64,000 bases of DNA from Planctomycetaceae bacterium (GCA_027487485.1 JAIYDN010000108.1:124001-188000), one strand, 5' to 3'; numbered from the stretch's first letter, positions 1 through 9,792 are shown. Notes: generated by a model from the sequence alone, not told the origin. Program-made: numbers and translations.

Positions 1-352
1 TCCAACATGACCCAGGTGATGGTGACTCACTTTAACCATCAACCAAAATTAGAACGAAGCTTTCAAGCAACCCTCACGTTTCCGGACGTGGTTCGGCGCG
101 AGAACCAATTCGTTGAGCAAGATAACGATCGAAAGTAAGAACAATGTCGCGGTCCCTGAGCCTGAGGCGCTAGCCGAGCTACGCCGCAAGAAGCCAGGCG
201 GGTGTATCAAGTGACTTGATGTCTGTCATTTCCCAGAATTTCGCGGAATAAGTATCGGATAATAGCGTTGTAATCACGTCAAGCCAAGACGCGAGAGTCT
301 TGACTGTTGTTTCCTGGAATTAGCATCGTTGAAAATTTTTGACAATTAAATA
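1..352. other. Intergenic region, no gene seen
   Basis: No convincing coding frame. It holds one copy of the dispersed palindromic repeat (listed separately) and the upstream region of the gene starting at 353. No clear promoter was identified. Confidence 0.5.
155..187. repeat. Dispersed palindromic repeat, copy 1 (half)
   Basis: Contains GAGCCTGAGGCGCTAGCCGA followed by GCTACGCCGC. This is the left arm of the repeat family found at least eight more times in the first 29 kb. Only one arm is clear here. Confidence 0.7.
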
Positions 353-1372
353 ATGGGTTGGTTTATGCATCACAAAGACAAAATTTCGGTACTCCATGAC
401 ATGCTCGTTGTGAAAGGTCGTATGGGACTGCTCAGGCCTGAAGAGTCTAGCATCTGGGTTTCGAAAATATATTCGCGACAGATCAACGCTGCGATATCTT
501 TGAAGAAATGGGGTGATCGACCGCTCGTGATAACTGCCCTTCTCGAACGCTCTTTGCGGCACTCCGAGGGTGAAGGCGTAGTGGAGGCCATCCGAAGACT
601 TTTGTATGACCTCATCGGCTTCGACGCATGCGCATTTGATTGTTCCAGGTTGTATTTTCCGTACGACCAAGTTGAGAACCTAGGCTGGCTGCTTGAACTT
701 TGTTCGGACGATATGACATTGAAAAATCCACTTCATGAATCGTTGGTCGAAGTGGCGTACCTATACTTTGAATGTCTGAAAGACTGGGAACAACGCGGGA
801 TATGTAAGATGAAAGACTGGATTAGCTACCAAGCAGAAGCGCTCTTTCAAGCGAATCAGGCGCCCTCGGATGCTGCTCAGGAACAGGCATATGCCACACG
901 CAAGATGGCTGAACCTCTTGCGTCCTGTTTGTGGCTGCCACTAATCTCCGGCAGTGGAATGTCGAGTTGGCGAAAACTTGTTCAGATGGGAGTGAATCCA
1001 CGAATTTGCGCCCTCGCTCTCGCGATGGCGTACATGGGACCAAGCTACATGAAGTCCAAGGTGGAGGTTGCTCGAGCGAATGGCGCTAACATCCCTGATT
1101 TTTCTAGTGCGCCCATGAGGCCATCTGACGATGCCGAGGTGTATTATCCTATCACAGTAAAGCGAGATGCAGAGGCAGGCAAGGAGTTGGATTTGATTCT
1201 TCCTGGAGCCAAAGACTGGATCGATATAGATGTACCTCAAAAGGAGTTTAGTCCGGATGATCCGACCAGATTCCAGTTCGTTGAGAATCTTGTTAACGAC
1301 AACGAGGGAATGAGCCGCATTTATCGTGGTCTTGATGCGACTGAATGGAACACTGCAATCTTGGATAATTAA
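353..1372 (+). CDS. Hypothetical protein, 339 aa
   Basis: Long open frame with normal codon use, no signal peptide and no membrane segment, so probably cytoplasmic. The middle part (about residues 120-260) is helix-rich with many Leu, Ala and Met; the last 70 residues are acidic and Pro/Asp-rich. I recognise no domain. The ATG at 353 has no obvious Shine-Dalgarno; an in-frame ATG lies four codons downstream. It stands alone on the plus strand, with repeat-bearing DNA on both sides, so context does not suggest a role. Confidence 0.6.
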   Translation: MGWFMHHKDKISVLHDMLVVKGRMGLLRPEESSIWVSKIYSRQINAAISLKKWGDRPLVITALLERSLRHSEGEGVVEAIRRLLYDLIGFDACAFDCSRLYFPYDQVENLGWLLELCSDDMTLKNPLHESLVEVAYLYFECLKDWEQRGICKMKDWISYQAEALFQANQAPSDAAQEQAYATRKMAEPLASCLWLPLISGSGMSSWRKLVQMGVNPRICALALAMAYMGPSYMKSKVEVARANGANIPDFSSAPMRPSDDAEVYYPITVKRDAEAGKELDLILPGAKDWIDIDVPQKEFSPDDPTRFQFVENLVNDNEGMSRIYRGLDATEWNTAILDN

Positions 1373-1730
1373 GTTGGCGGTGAGTCTAGGAGAACTTCCA
1401 ACTTTAATCGCAAGCTTTTCGCTGACTGCGACTTGAGCCCGAGGCGTTAGCCGAGTTTTAGATTCGGTCGGCTAGCATCACATGCTGGGCTGTTAGACGT
1501 TTGCTATCGCAACGTTTAGAGAGTAGATCGAATGGCCTCAATCACTTTGCGTGCACTTTGCAATCGACTTGCGAGAACTGATCCGAAGCGATTTAAGCGT
1601 TGACCAGCTTCCGATGTGAATTATCATGAGCCGCAGATCGTTAATCTCAGTATGGAAATTCTATACTGCGTAAACACTATTGTTTTTGCTCTCCTACGGT
1701 TTCCAACGGACTTAAGGAATCAAAATTGAA
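1373..1730. other. Intergenic region with one repeat copy
   Basis: No gene seen. It holds palindromic repeat copy 2 near 1434-1481 and the upstream region of the membrane protein gene at 1731. Confidence 0.5.
1434..1481. repeat. Dispersed palindromic repeat, copy 2
   Basis: The arms GAGCCCGAGGCGTTAGCCGA and TCGGCTAGC are separated by about 15 bases including GATTCGG. It can fold as a hairpin and belongs to the same family as the copies at 7831, 18717 and 23619. Confidence 0.75.
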
Positions 1731-2216
1731 ATGACAGATTTTCGAAGCATTGTTAGTTTGGCAGGGCTGTCTATTGGCGCCATCGGGGCAATTTGGATGC
1801 TGTTCCAATGTTGGCGTGCGTTTTATGCCAGAGGAAAAGTCATGGGAACACCTCAGGGTACCAATTCATCGCGATACATATTTTTGTTCGTAGTCGCACT
1901 TCTATGGCTCTTCGCCTTGGAGTTTGCGTTTTCCGGACAATGGATTAGATGCCTATTTTCAGTAGTCACGTCTTTATTTTTCCTGCTCATATCGATTGGA
2001 TCAGTTCTTATTTGCGAGAACGGCCTTTGGCTCCAATGGAATTTGGTTCCCTGGAAAAAAATTGAGTGCTGCGTTTGGCGAGAGGGAAATGTGCTGGCGA
2101 TCCGGATTAGAAAATACCGACGTGACATTGAGTTGACCATTCCAAGTGAAGACCGAGAGGCAGTTGCCTCGCTCGTAAGCGAGAAATTGAGTGTGTTGGC
2201 AGCCGACATTGATTAA
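1731..2216 (+). CDS. Small membrane protein, 161 aa (DUF5673-like tail)
   Basis: Three hydrophobic segments are visible at about residues 7-27, 46-64 and 70-93. A cytoplasmic-looking tail of about 65 residues follows, with a Trp/Lys/Arg-rich strand pattern (LVPWKKIECCVW) and an amphipathic C-terminal helix. The layout of membrane segments followed by a short PH-like beta domain resembles bacterial membrane proteins of the DUF5673 type; this is an inference from pattern only. The ATG at 1731 follows an AAGGAAT-like stretch about 13 bases upstream. No operon partner: the next gene is on the other strand. Confidence 0.6.
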   Translation: MTDFRSIVSLAGLSIGAIGAIWMLFQCWRAFYARGKVMGTPQGTNSSRYIFLFVVALLWLFALEFAFSGQWIRCLFSVVTSLFFLLISIGSVLICENGLWLQWNLVPWKKIECCVWREGNVLAIRIRKYRRDIELTIPSEDREAVASLVSEKLSVLAADID

Positions 2217-2272
2217 ATGGGATTTTCGACATCGGCTGGCGATAAGCGCGATAAAACTAAGCAAACACTTAT

Positions 2273-2984
2273 TCACAAAACACTAAGCACATGTGCATAA
2301 TTTTTCGAGCAAAATAAATGAACATGGATAGACAAGATGCGCAGGATGATTTCAAGTCGCTCCGGGCTAAGTTGCAACGCGGCTATCTTGGTAACCGCTA
2401 GCAAGAATCTGTTGCCGAATTTGGCTAATTTCAGTCCGTTGAGAATTGCCGACATTCCAATGAGTGAGTCCGGGTGGGGCTCAAGCAGCTTGGTTTTACC
2501 GTTCGCGGAATAAAGCTCTTTCTTGTTCGCGTCGGTAGCCAATCTACGCTTGAAATCATAAGGACAGAACATTGCTTCTTCGGTAGTCTCGAATTCGACA
2601 CCGTGTCCAACGAAACCGAGCATGACCACTCCCTCTTTGTTGCCACGTGTATTGAGAAGCGACAATTTTTTCTTAGATTGCTGATCGCGTTGCGTCCATC
2701 CTTGTGAGTAGATCGACTTCATAAGCACTAGCGAGTAGTACTTCCTTGATCGAACTCGTATCCGCCTCAGCGAATCGCAGCTTGCTAATCGAGCTGACTT
2801 CGTAGGAGTTAACCGCAAACAGCAGGGGATATTTTTTTGGAGCTGGACTTTGAGCAAAGAGCTGCAAAGGAAAGGCCAGCCAAAGTAGTCCATAGATCAA
2901 AAATCCTCTGATCGCATATTCTTTATGTCTGCTCCGAGTGGCGTGTGTTTTCATGGAGGCTTCTGTTATCATAATCAAACACAC
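2273..2984 (-). pseudogene. Broken caspase-like (C14) gene
   Basis: Two overlapping frames together encode a secreted caspase-fold protein like the two intact neighbours. The 5' frame (2984 to 2673) has a signal peptide and the first strand region (PLLFAVNSYE, FAEADTSSIKEVLL). The 3' frame (from about 2700) has VVMLGFVGHGVE with the catalytic His-Gly, MFCPYD, and LIGMSAILNGLKL. The intact genes read ILIADCCRSE next; here the frame runs into unrelated sequence, so the catalytic Cys is lost. At least one frameshift (near 2690-2700) and one C-terminal disruption are needed, so this is a decaying paralogue rather than two small genes. Confidence 0.8.
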
Positions 2985-3018
2985 TGTAGAGTTGCGAAAT
3001 ACATCACGACGTTGAAAA

Positions 3019-5556
3019 TCACTTCTTCTTGGCCTTCAGCGTGTCTAAGAAATCAACAATGGTCTCTTTGTTCTCGTCGGAACCATTCTTAACCAGTGCA
3101 GCTGCCTCTTCCTGAATTTCGATCGCTGCTGTAACATTTCCTTGTAAGTCAAGCAAATGCGCCACGGTATCCAAGCAAGCCGCTTTTGCGTCTCCAGAAA
3201 GTTGGCTTGCAGCAACCTTCGCAGCATCAACGGACATTGAAATCACACTTTCGTCTCTCCATTCTTCCGTGGATGCCAATTCAAATACCTGCCATGCAAT
3301 CGCATTGAGTTCGGTTGGTTGCTCTGAAGCGGATTCATAAAACTTTTCCAGGAGGTTCTGCAATTGGCCTCTCCGTTTCGGAATTTGAAGTAAGACAGAA
3401 AGTCGAAACATTTGAAATGAACTTCCGGAGTCGGTGATCGACTCCATTTCGTCGACAAGAATGTCCAACTGATTCTTGGATTTCAATTCGTTGCAAGCTT
3501 TGGAAAAATTGTCGGAACTTTTACCTTGGATCGCGCATTGCAAGAACCAATGCACGGCCTGCTTCAGGTCTTTTGCCGTTCCTTTTCCATCCAAGTAACA
3601 CTCTGCTACAGCTTCCTGTTCGTCCAATACTCCGGCTTGGGCCCCTTTGAGCCTAGTCTCAAACGCCGATCTCTCCCAATCATCGGCAACTTTTGCGTTT
3701 TTTTGAACGCCACGCCCGTCCCGGATTCTCATCGCAATATCTGTTTGAATGGATGCATTCGTTTTTGAATTATTAACAAGAATCTCAAGTCCTTTATCGT
3801 CGTTCTTTGGGGTTCCAATCCCTTCAAAAAAACAAGACGCATAGCAAGACGTACAGTATCGATCCCCTTTCGAAAACGCGAGCGACATCAATTCAAATGC
3901 TCTAGTCTTGTCAATTTGCACCACTTCCCCGTTTTCGAATTCGTGAGCCATCAAGTGAATTGCCGACGCCTTACCTAAATTGGATGCACGCTCAATCCAA
4001 CGATGCGACTCCTTCAGGTCTTTGGTCGTACCAATTCCGAGCGAATGTGCAGTCGACAAATAGAGCATACCGTTCACATTTCCCAGTTCCGCTGACCTGC
4101 GATACAAGCGGAACATTTCATCGAGGTCTTTCGATACTCCAAAACCAGTTTCATAAAGCGAACCAAGTTCCATCATTGCTTCTGTATTTTCCAATTTGAC
4201 TGCGGTTCGAAACCAGTTTACCGCCTGCTCAGGATTTGCTTTTATTCCAAGACCGTAGCGTAGTGCGACTCCCATCGCGACCTGCGCTTCTGTATCGCCT
4301 GCGTTCGCTATTTCAGATAACTTCGGAAAGGCTCGCTCGTACCAGTTCGCAGCAGTCACGGCATCATAGCTGCTTCCACCCCATTGTGAATAATAACTTC
4401 GTCCGACATAAGCACATGCGACTGGGTGCCCTCGTTCCGCTGCTTTTCGAAAGTAAGACAAAGCACGAATTTCGTCGATCTTTTGTCCTCGTCCATGATA
4501 GAGTTCAAGTCCGAGTTGGTAGTCCTTGTCTTCAGGAATTTCAGAAGGAGGCGGCTGGATATTGCTTCGATTAAATGCCAAGTCAGGTGATCCATGAAGC
4601 AACAGGTAGGGTGTTTGCTTTTGTCGACCGTTGAATTGTTTGGCTATGAGACGCGATACTTTGTCTTTCACTCGAAAGCTCAGTGAACCTAGGTTCAAAC
4701 TATCCGTTTGCGACAGCGATTCGATCTCGTCAAGCAAGCATTTCGTGAATGCACCGTGCTGCCAGTCGCTCGACTCGAACGCTTGTTCGTTGGCCGAGCA
4801 TGCAAAGATGGCTGCGGTGTTCTCAGGCAGGTCGGTCAAGGTTAACTTGGTGCCGAATGCTCTGCCTCGGGCTCGATTGGGCTCAGATCGGCAGCAGTCG
4901 GCGATGAGGATCTTGCTGCCTGCCGGTGAAAGTCGTAGCGAACGAAGAATGTCCGCCATCGAAATGAGACTCTCCGGATTCGGTTCCGACAGAGGCTGTC
5001 GATTGTTATCGAATAAGGCTTTTCCATTCGCAGTGACTTCTTGCATCCGTGTGTCATGCGGACAGAAATACGCTTCACGCGAACTGGAGACTTCTATCCC
5101 ATGCCCAAACAAACCAATGAGCACTACGCCATCTGAATTACTGACTCGATCGAGCGATTTCAATCGAGTTTGAATATTGGCCTGGTTTGCCTGTTCGCCC
5201 AAGAGCAGATCAACTTCGTATCCGCCTTTCCGCAAAAGCGCCCCAACCGCCACGGCATCTGCTTCAGGATACTCAAGCTGAACTTCATTCATGTGCGCAT
5301 GTTGGTATTTCGCGACACCGATAAGCAGGGCGTATTTCTTCGAGGCCTCACCAGCGACAGCCTTATCTGCAAGCAAGAATGCATGGAACACCGCGAAAAA
5401 AAGGAAAACCAAAATCTTGAAATCCAAGATAGCTTTGCATCTTATCTTTGGCGATTGTTTATTTTTCAGATTCGCACGTGGGTTCTTAATCGATACTAGC
5501 AATTGTTCCGTACGCTGCCAGACCATAGCGACAATATCTATAAACATGAATATCAT
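3019..5556 (-). CDS. Caspase-like peptidase with Sel1 repeats, 845 aa
   Basis: N-terminal hydrophobic segment (about residues 45-68) suggests export or a membrane anchor. A C14 caspase fold follows at about 72-325, with predicted catalytic His152 in GLFGHGIE and Cys222 in IADCCRSE. From about 340 to 700 there are Sel1-type helical repeats of about 36 residues (for example ALSYFRKAAERGHPVACAYV, AVNWFRTAVKLENTEAMMEL), a protein-interaction solenoid. The last 100 residues are helical without a clear repeat. Its ATG overlaps the stop of the upstream caspase-FGE gene as ATGA, so the two are translationally coupled. The first 40 residues look unlike a normal signal peptide; the true start may be internal. 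A caspase-like protease regulated through the Sel1 scaffold is the likely role; the substrate is unknown. Confidence 0.85.
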   Translation of the reverse strand: MIFMFIDIVAMVWQRTEQLLVSIKNPRANLKNKQSPKIRCKAILDFKILVFLFFAVFHAFLLADKAVAGEASKKYALLIGVAKYQHAHMNEVQLEYPEADAVAVGALLRKGGYEVDLLLGEQANQANIQTRLKSLDRVSNSDGVVLIGLFGHGIEVSSSREAYFCPHDTRMQEVTANGKALFDNNRQPLSEPNPESLISMADILRSLRLSPAGSKILIADCCRSEPNRARGRAFGTKLTLTDLPENTAAIFACSANEQAFESSDWQHGAFTKCLLDEIESLSQTDSLNLGSLSFRVKDKVSRLIAKQFNGRQKQTPYLLLHGSPDLAFNRSNIQPPPSEIPEDKDYQLGLELYHGRGQKIDEIRALSYFRKAAERGHPVACAYVGRSYYSQWGGSSYDAVTAANWYERAFPKLSEIANAGDTEAQVAMGVALRYGLGIKANPEQAVNWFRTAVKLENTEAMMELGSLYETGFGVSKDLDEMFRLYRRSAELGNVNGMLYLSTAHSLGIGTTKDLKESHRWIERASNLGKASAIHLMAHEFENGEVVQIDKTRAFELMSLAFSKGDRYCTSCYASCFFEGIGTPKNDDKGLEILVNNSKTNASIQTDIAMRIRDGRGVQKNAKVADDWERSAFETRLKGAQAGVLDEQEAVAECYLDGKGTAKDLKQAVHWFLQCAIQGKSSDNFSKACNELKSKNQLDILVDEMESITDSGSSFQMFRLSVLLQIPKRRGQLQNLLEKFYESASEQPTELNAIAWQVFELASTEEWRDESVISMSVDAAKVAASQLSGDAKAACLDTVAHLLDLQGNVTAAIEIQEEAAALVKNGSDENKETIVDFLDTLKAKKK

Positions 5557-7508
5557 CTCTGATTTAATTCCAATGGGAGCAAAACTACTCGAAAGCCAAG
5601 TGTCATTTCGCGATGGCTTGTGAAGAGACCTGAGCGGTGCGAGGAACGACTATCAACGGGGGCGTAAAGCCATGAGCCGCCTCTTATTGCTGCCAAGAGT
5701 ACACCCCGTGAATAGTTTTCCTTAATGCCGGGGTCTAAGAGTTCTTTCTCACTCAGCTCTGGAGTCGTTGTGTTACTGCACCATTCGGCTACGTTGCCGT
5801 GCATGTCGTGCAAACCAAAACTGTTTTCCAAAAATTTGCCGACTGGCGCAGTGAACACGTATCCATCCCTTTTTTCTAATACTGCGTTTTTAATGCCGAC
5901 AAAGCCCGGGAGTCGTGCCTGCATCGTCAGATCGCAAACATTAGCATATTTAGCGAGGTCTTCCCAATTGTCACCAAAACCAAACATTCCTGGATTCCCA
6001 GCACGCGCTGCGTACTCCCATTCCCGCTCTGACGGTAGACGATACACTTCGCCCTCCGTGATCCTTCCAAGCTTGCGCTCCTTTTCCGTTAGCCATGCGC
6101 AAAAAGCATTGGCATCGTTCCAGCTGACGTTTACAACGGGGTGGCTCATGAATTGCTCAATTGGATTATTCCAACCGGTATTCCAGGGGGTAAACCTTGG
6201 GCGCTGTGTAAAAGAGACACCATCGAAGCCAATTCCCCCTTCCTGATCCTTTTCCCCTTCCGTCATGTTTTTACTAGGGGAATCATGATAATACTTCAAG
6301 AACTGGCCAAGAGTAACTTCATGAACCCCCATGTACATTGCTTGCTCAAATTGACGGAGCCTTGAAGGCTGTTCTCCTTTCATACTGAATCCCTCGTAGG
6401 TAGACATGCCTCTTGCATGCAGATCTAAACTGGAATCGTTGGTGCCCATTATAAATGCGCCAGGAGGCAACAGTCGAAGTCGCATTCCAACTGAATTTTG
6501 CCTTTCAACCTCAATGCCATGATACTGTGCCCACGCCCGCTGCGACTTAAGGGCGGCTAAACTGCTCTGAGTACCGCCTGAAAAGTCGAATATTGCTGGC
6601 GATGTTTGTTTTTTGATTTGCTGCATACTAAGTTGAAGTTCAGGGGAACCTTGAATCAACAGGTAAGGAGTCTGCTTAGTATCTATATTGAAATTGCTGG
6701 AAACAAGGCTTGAGACGCGAGCTTTCACTCGAAAACTCAACGAGCCTAGGTTGAGGTCTCCAGATTTTGAGAGCGATTCGATTTCGTCGAGCAAGCATTT
6801 AGTGAATGCACCGTGCTGCCAGTCCTTGGACTCAAACGCTTGCTCGTTGGCCGAGCATGCAAAGAGGGCAGCGGTATTCTCTGGCAGGTCAGTCAAAGTT
6901 AACTTGGTTCCGAACGCTCTGCCTCGGGCTCGGTTTGGCTCGGATCGGCAACAGTCGGCGATGAGGACCTTGCTTCCTGCCGGTGATAGTCGCAGCGAAC
7001 GCAGAATTTCCGCCATCGATATGAGACTCTCAGGATTTGGTTCTGTTAGCGGCTGGCCATTGTTGTCGAACAAGGCTTTGCCACCCGCAGTGACTTCTTG
7101 CATCCGGGTGTCGTGCGGACAGAAGTAAGCATCGCGAGAGCTGGAGACCTCGATTCCATGTCCAAACAAACCAATGAGTACCACACCATCTGAGTTGCTG
7201 ACACGATCGAGCGATTTCAGTCGAGTTTGAATGTTGGCTTGGTTGGCCTGTTCGCCCAAGAGCATTTCAACTTCGTATCCGCCTTTCCGCAACAGAGCCC
7301 CAACCGCTTCGGCATCAGCCTCAGGGTACTCGAGCTGAGGTTCGTTCATGCGAGCGTGTTGGTATTTCGTTACGCCAATCAGCAGGGCGTGGCGATTGGA
7401 TAGGGAGGTTTCTTGGCCCATTACCGCCGCAGAACTTGCGACCAAAGCGCCCAAACATAGCGTGATCAACAGCGGAAGGCATATGGATTTTTTTTGAAGA
7501 CTGGGCAT
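5553..7508 (-). CDS. Caspase-like peptidase fused to FGE-sulfatase fold, 651 aa
   Basis: Signal peptide in the first about 30 residues. Caspase fold at about 38-285 with catalytic His117 (GLFGHGIE) and Cys187 (IADCCRSE), both present. A formylglycine-generating-enzyme (SUMF1/FGE) fold occupies about 330-648, with GAFIMGTN, NVSWNDANAFCAWL, RLPSEREWEYAARAG, HGNVAEWC and IRGGSW motifs. The last 50 residues have no Cys, so the oxidising Cys pair of true FGE enzymes is absent and the module probably binds rather than modifies. The caspase half is very similar to that of the downstream gene, also at DNA level. First gene of a coupled pair (ATGA overlap at 5553-5556). Bacterial caspase-FGE fusions are known as orthocaspase-type proteins; the in vivo role is unknown. 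Confidence 0.88.
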   Translation of the reverse strand: MPSLQKKSICLPLLITLCLGALVASSAAVMGQETSLSNRHALLIGVTKYQHARMNEPQLEYPEADAEAVGALLRKGGYEVEMLLGEQANQANIQTRLKSLDRVSNSDGVVLIGLFGHGIEVSSSRDAYFCPHDTRMQEVTAGGKALFDNNGQPLTEPNPESLISMAEILRSLRLSPAGSKVLIADCCRSEPNRARGRAFGTKLTLTDLPENTAALFACSANEQAFESKDWQHGAFTKCLLDEIESLSKSGDLNLGSLSFRVKARVSSLVSSNFNIDTKQTPYLLIQGSPELQLSMQQIKKQTSPAIFDFSGGTQSSLAALKSQRAWAQYHGIEVERQNSVGMRLRLLPPGAFIMGTNDSSLDLHARGMSTYEGFSMKGEQPSRLRQFEQAMYMGVHEVTLGQFLKYYHDSPSKNMTEGEKDQEGGIGFDGVSFTQRPRFTPWNTGWNNPIEQFMSHPVVNVSWNDANAFCAWLTEKERKLGRITEGEVYRLPSEREWEYAARAGNPGMFGFGDNWEDLAKYANVCDLTMQARLPGFVGIKNAVLEKRDGYVFTAPVGKFLENSFGLHDMHGNVAEWCSNTTTPELSEKELLDPGIKENYSRGVLLAAIRGGSWLYAPVDSRSSHRSGLFTSHREMTLGFRVVLLPLELNQR

Positions 7509-7989
7509 GGCAAGAATTCAGTAATGTGCTTAAGGACTTACGACAACCATTGTAATCGACGGCGCGGCTTCATGGTTTGGCGGGTGGCAGATGATCAGCG
7601 AGGGTTATTGACCTTCTAGGCGCCCGCATATGGAGAACGACGGGGAACGCCCATTGATGCGCACATTCTTAAAATATTTTTGAAAATTGGAGAACGCCGA
7701 TCGAATCCCGATGGCTCCACAAACGAAAATTCCCAACATTTACAATGAATCGGCTTCTTTGTGCTTCGACTTAGAAACGATGATTCCCAATCTTTTCCGA
7801 CCTGTAAGATTAAAATAAGTTGGAAGTTAATGAGCCTGACGCGCTAGCCGAATTCCAGAGCCGCAGCTCGGCTAGCCGACCGAATCTAAAAATCGGCTAG
7901 CGTCTCAGGATCACTGAGTGCGGTAAGTTTCATCATCCGGTTCCGCTCGGCTTCCTTGCCAGCGGAATGAGAAACAGAATCGTGCTGCA
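7509..7989. other. Intergenic region with double palindromic repeat
   Basis: No gene seen between two minus-strand genes. It contains the upstream region of the caspase-FGE gene (about 7509-7600) and the double repeat at 7831-7912. Confidence 0.5.
7831..7912. repeat. Dispersed palindromic repeat, copy 3 (double)
   Basis: GAGCCTGACGCGCTAGCCGA, then CTCGGCTAGCCGACCGA, then TCGGCTAGCGTCTCAGGATC. There are three GCTAGCCGA-type cores in 80 bases, so two hairpins can form. It lies downstream of the coiled-coil gene ending at 7990. Confidence 0.8.
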
Positions 7990-8781
7990 CTAGTTGGTAA
8001 CGCACGGTTCGCTGTCGATAGTCACTCCAAACAGCGTGTCGAAGGCCGCTGCCGATTCGCTCGATTCCATTTTGGAAATCGGTGCATTCGGTCGGTAGCT
8101 TGTCGAACTCTCACCAAGGATCACTTGCTCTACCTCAAGCTTCATCTCAAGTTCGTCCGCCAACTTTTGAGCGCTGAGGAGATCATCTTCGCTTGGTAGT
8201 GAGTCACCGCCGACTTGCACCTTGAGGGTCTCCGACTTCGCTTCGATAGTTTGCAATCGAACTGATAGGCTCTCAACCTTGTTTTGACGGTCTCGAATAC
8301 TATCAGCCAGGTCAGCTTGATTTTTTTCGAGATCAACCAATGCTGCCTGCTTGGAGGCGAGCAGGTTGTCGCTCAAACGGTAGGTGACCATACGATCTGC
8401 AAGCTCTTTGCCAAGAGCTTCCAAGTTCGTGTTGCTAACCAATCGAACACCAGAACCACCCGGCAGACGACTGCGGATTGCCGTCATCTGTAGCTTGTCA
8501 AGTTCCTGTTTGGCCGCAAGCGACGCGACTTCTTCTTTGCTGCGTTTCAGCTTGACGGCGAGCTCGGCGCTCTTGCGTATGCTCCCCTTCAAGCCCTCCT
8601 TCGTATCGGTGAGCATCACGCGAAGCTTCGCTTGCTTTGCGTCAAAAGGGATCTGGTCATCTACTGCTTTAACTCCTGAATCGTACGCGATACGAAGGTA
8701 GTCCCATGCATCCTTTCTTCCAACGAGAGCCACCAATCCTCCAGCTCCAAGTACTGTTACTAATACAACTTTTTTCAACAT
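7990..8781 (-). CDS. Membrane-anchored coiled-coil protein, 263 aa (paralogue A)
   Basis: One N-terminal hydrophobic helix (about residues 4-20, VVLVTVLGAGGLVALVG) followed by the family-specific DAWDYLRIAYDSG stretch. Then come long charged coiled-coil helices (about 45-100 and 125-215) split by the conserved RSRLPGG segment. Homologous to the genes ending at 9944 and 17765 (same N-terminal motif, same RSRLPGG insert, same gene length). The ATG at 8781 is preceded by GGAGTTTC with suitable spacing. The topology resembles envelope-stress or scaffold proteins, but I do not recognise a named family. Confidence 0.75.
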   Translation of the reverse strand: MLKKVVLVTVLGAGGLVALVGRKDAWDYLRIAYDSGVKAVDDQIPFDAKQAKLRVMLTDTKEGLKGSIRKSAELAVKLKRSKEEVASLAAKQELDKLQMTAIRSRLPGGSGVRLVSNTNLEALGKELADRMVTYRLSDNLLASKQAALVDLEKNQADLADSIRDRQNKVESLSVRLQTIEAKSETLKVQVGGDSLPSEDDLLSAQKLADELEMKLEVEQVILGESSTSYRPNAPISKMESSESAAAFDTLFGVTIDSEPCVTN

Positions 8782-8973
8782 TTTGAAACTCCAATGGTGC
8801 GAAATGCTCGAACAAACTCAAACTGTGCACGCTGCACAGATTTGCTAACGCATCAAGCCAGCCGTGTATTCCCTAAATTCCGAAACAATCCGCATCCTCG
8901 ACACATCATCCACGTCTCGACTGGAGGAGACAGACGGTTACTTCCAACGAACTACCGTCTTTTCCTTAGTTTC

Positions 8974-9792
8974 TTATCCCATTCCTTGGGTAAGAATGAC
9001 AACTCGCGCGTCGACATTGAGAATCTGTAATCCATTTGCAGTTTCGACGAGCGGATTCTCCCAATGCGCGTGACCTCGAATCACTAAAGGTCGGTCGAGC
9101 AATCCAAGCGACTCACGAATGGAAGGCGTGCCGAGATAGCCGAACTTCGGCGCATTCGGTCCATCATGCATCAGTAGGATGTCTGGTTGCTTGTTAGCTA
9201 ACGAAAAGATGAAGTTCTCGAAGCTCTCTGCCGTTTTTCTCCATGCCTTCGCGGGGTTTCCAACGATCCCACTGATGCCAGCAACTTCGAGGCCGGATAC
9301 CGTCTTGCTATTGCAATCAAGAAAATAGAGTGGAGGGCGAAACGTGGGGGGCCGGAAGGGATCGGTGCCAAAAGTATCGTGATTTCCCGCTACCCCTACT
9401 ACCCACGAGAACTCGCTACCAAATGCATTCCAAACCGAAGTTACGTCTCCTGAACCACCCCGCTTGTCAAGATTTGGTACGGTATAAAAATCACCACAAA
9501 GGAGTACGCCAACTTGCTCGGCGGACGAGTGGATCAATGGGATTACCGACTCTCGAAGGACCTTCGGTAGCCATTCGCCCAGAAGTCTCAATTCAGCCTC
9601 AGATTGAAACTGAAAATGCTCGCGCCCTTGCAGGTCGGATGTGACAACGAGTGCGTCTACTCCCTGAGGCATTCGGTCCACAGTTCCGACAAACACAGGA
9701 AGGAGATCCTCGAAAAAACTGCCAATCCCACGACCAGCATTGAGGAACGGCAATTCAACAAAAGGCTTTTCCTCTAAATTCAATATTCGCAT
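8974..9792 (-). CDS. Calcineurin-like metallophosphoesterase, 272 aa
   Basis: Dimetal phosphoesterase signature in order: TSDLQG (metal Asp), LLCGDF, VAGNHDTFG (the GNHD core), LMHDGP and IRGHAHW (the GHxH-like box). No signal peptide, so cytoplasmic. It lies between two coiled-coil paralogues on the same strand, with gaps of about 150-190 bases, so an operon is possible but not shown. The substrate cannot be deduced; such enzymes include phosphodiesterases and pyrophosphatases. Confidence 0.85.
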   Translation of the reverse strand: MRILNLEEKPFVELPFLNAGRGIGSFFEDLLPVFVGTVDRMPQGVDALVVTSDLQGREHFQFQSEAELRLLGEWLPKVLRESVIPLIHSSAEQVGVLLCGDFYTVPNLDKRGGSGDVTSVWNAFGSEFSWVVGVAGNHDTFGTDPFRPPTFRPPLYFLDCNSKTVSGLEVAGISGIVGNPAKAWRKTAESFENFIFSLANKQPDILLMHDGPNAPKFGYLGTPSIRESLGLLDRPLVIRGHAHWENPLVETANGLQILNVDARVVILTQGMG

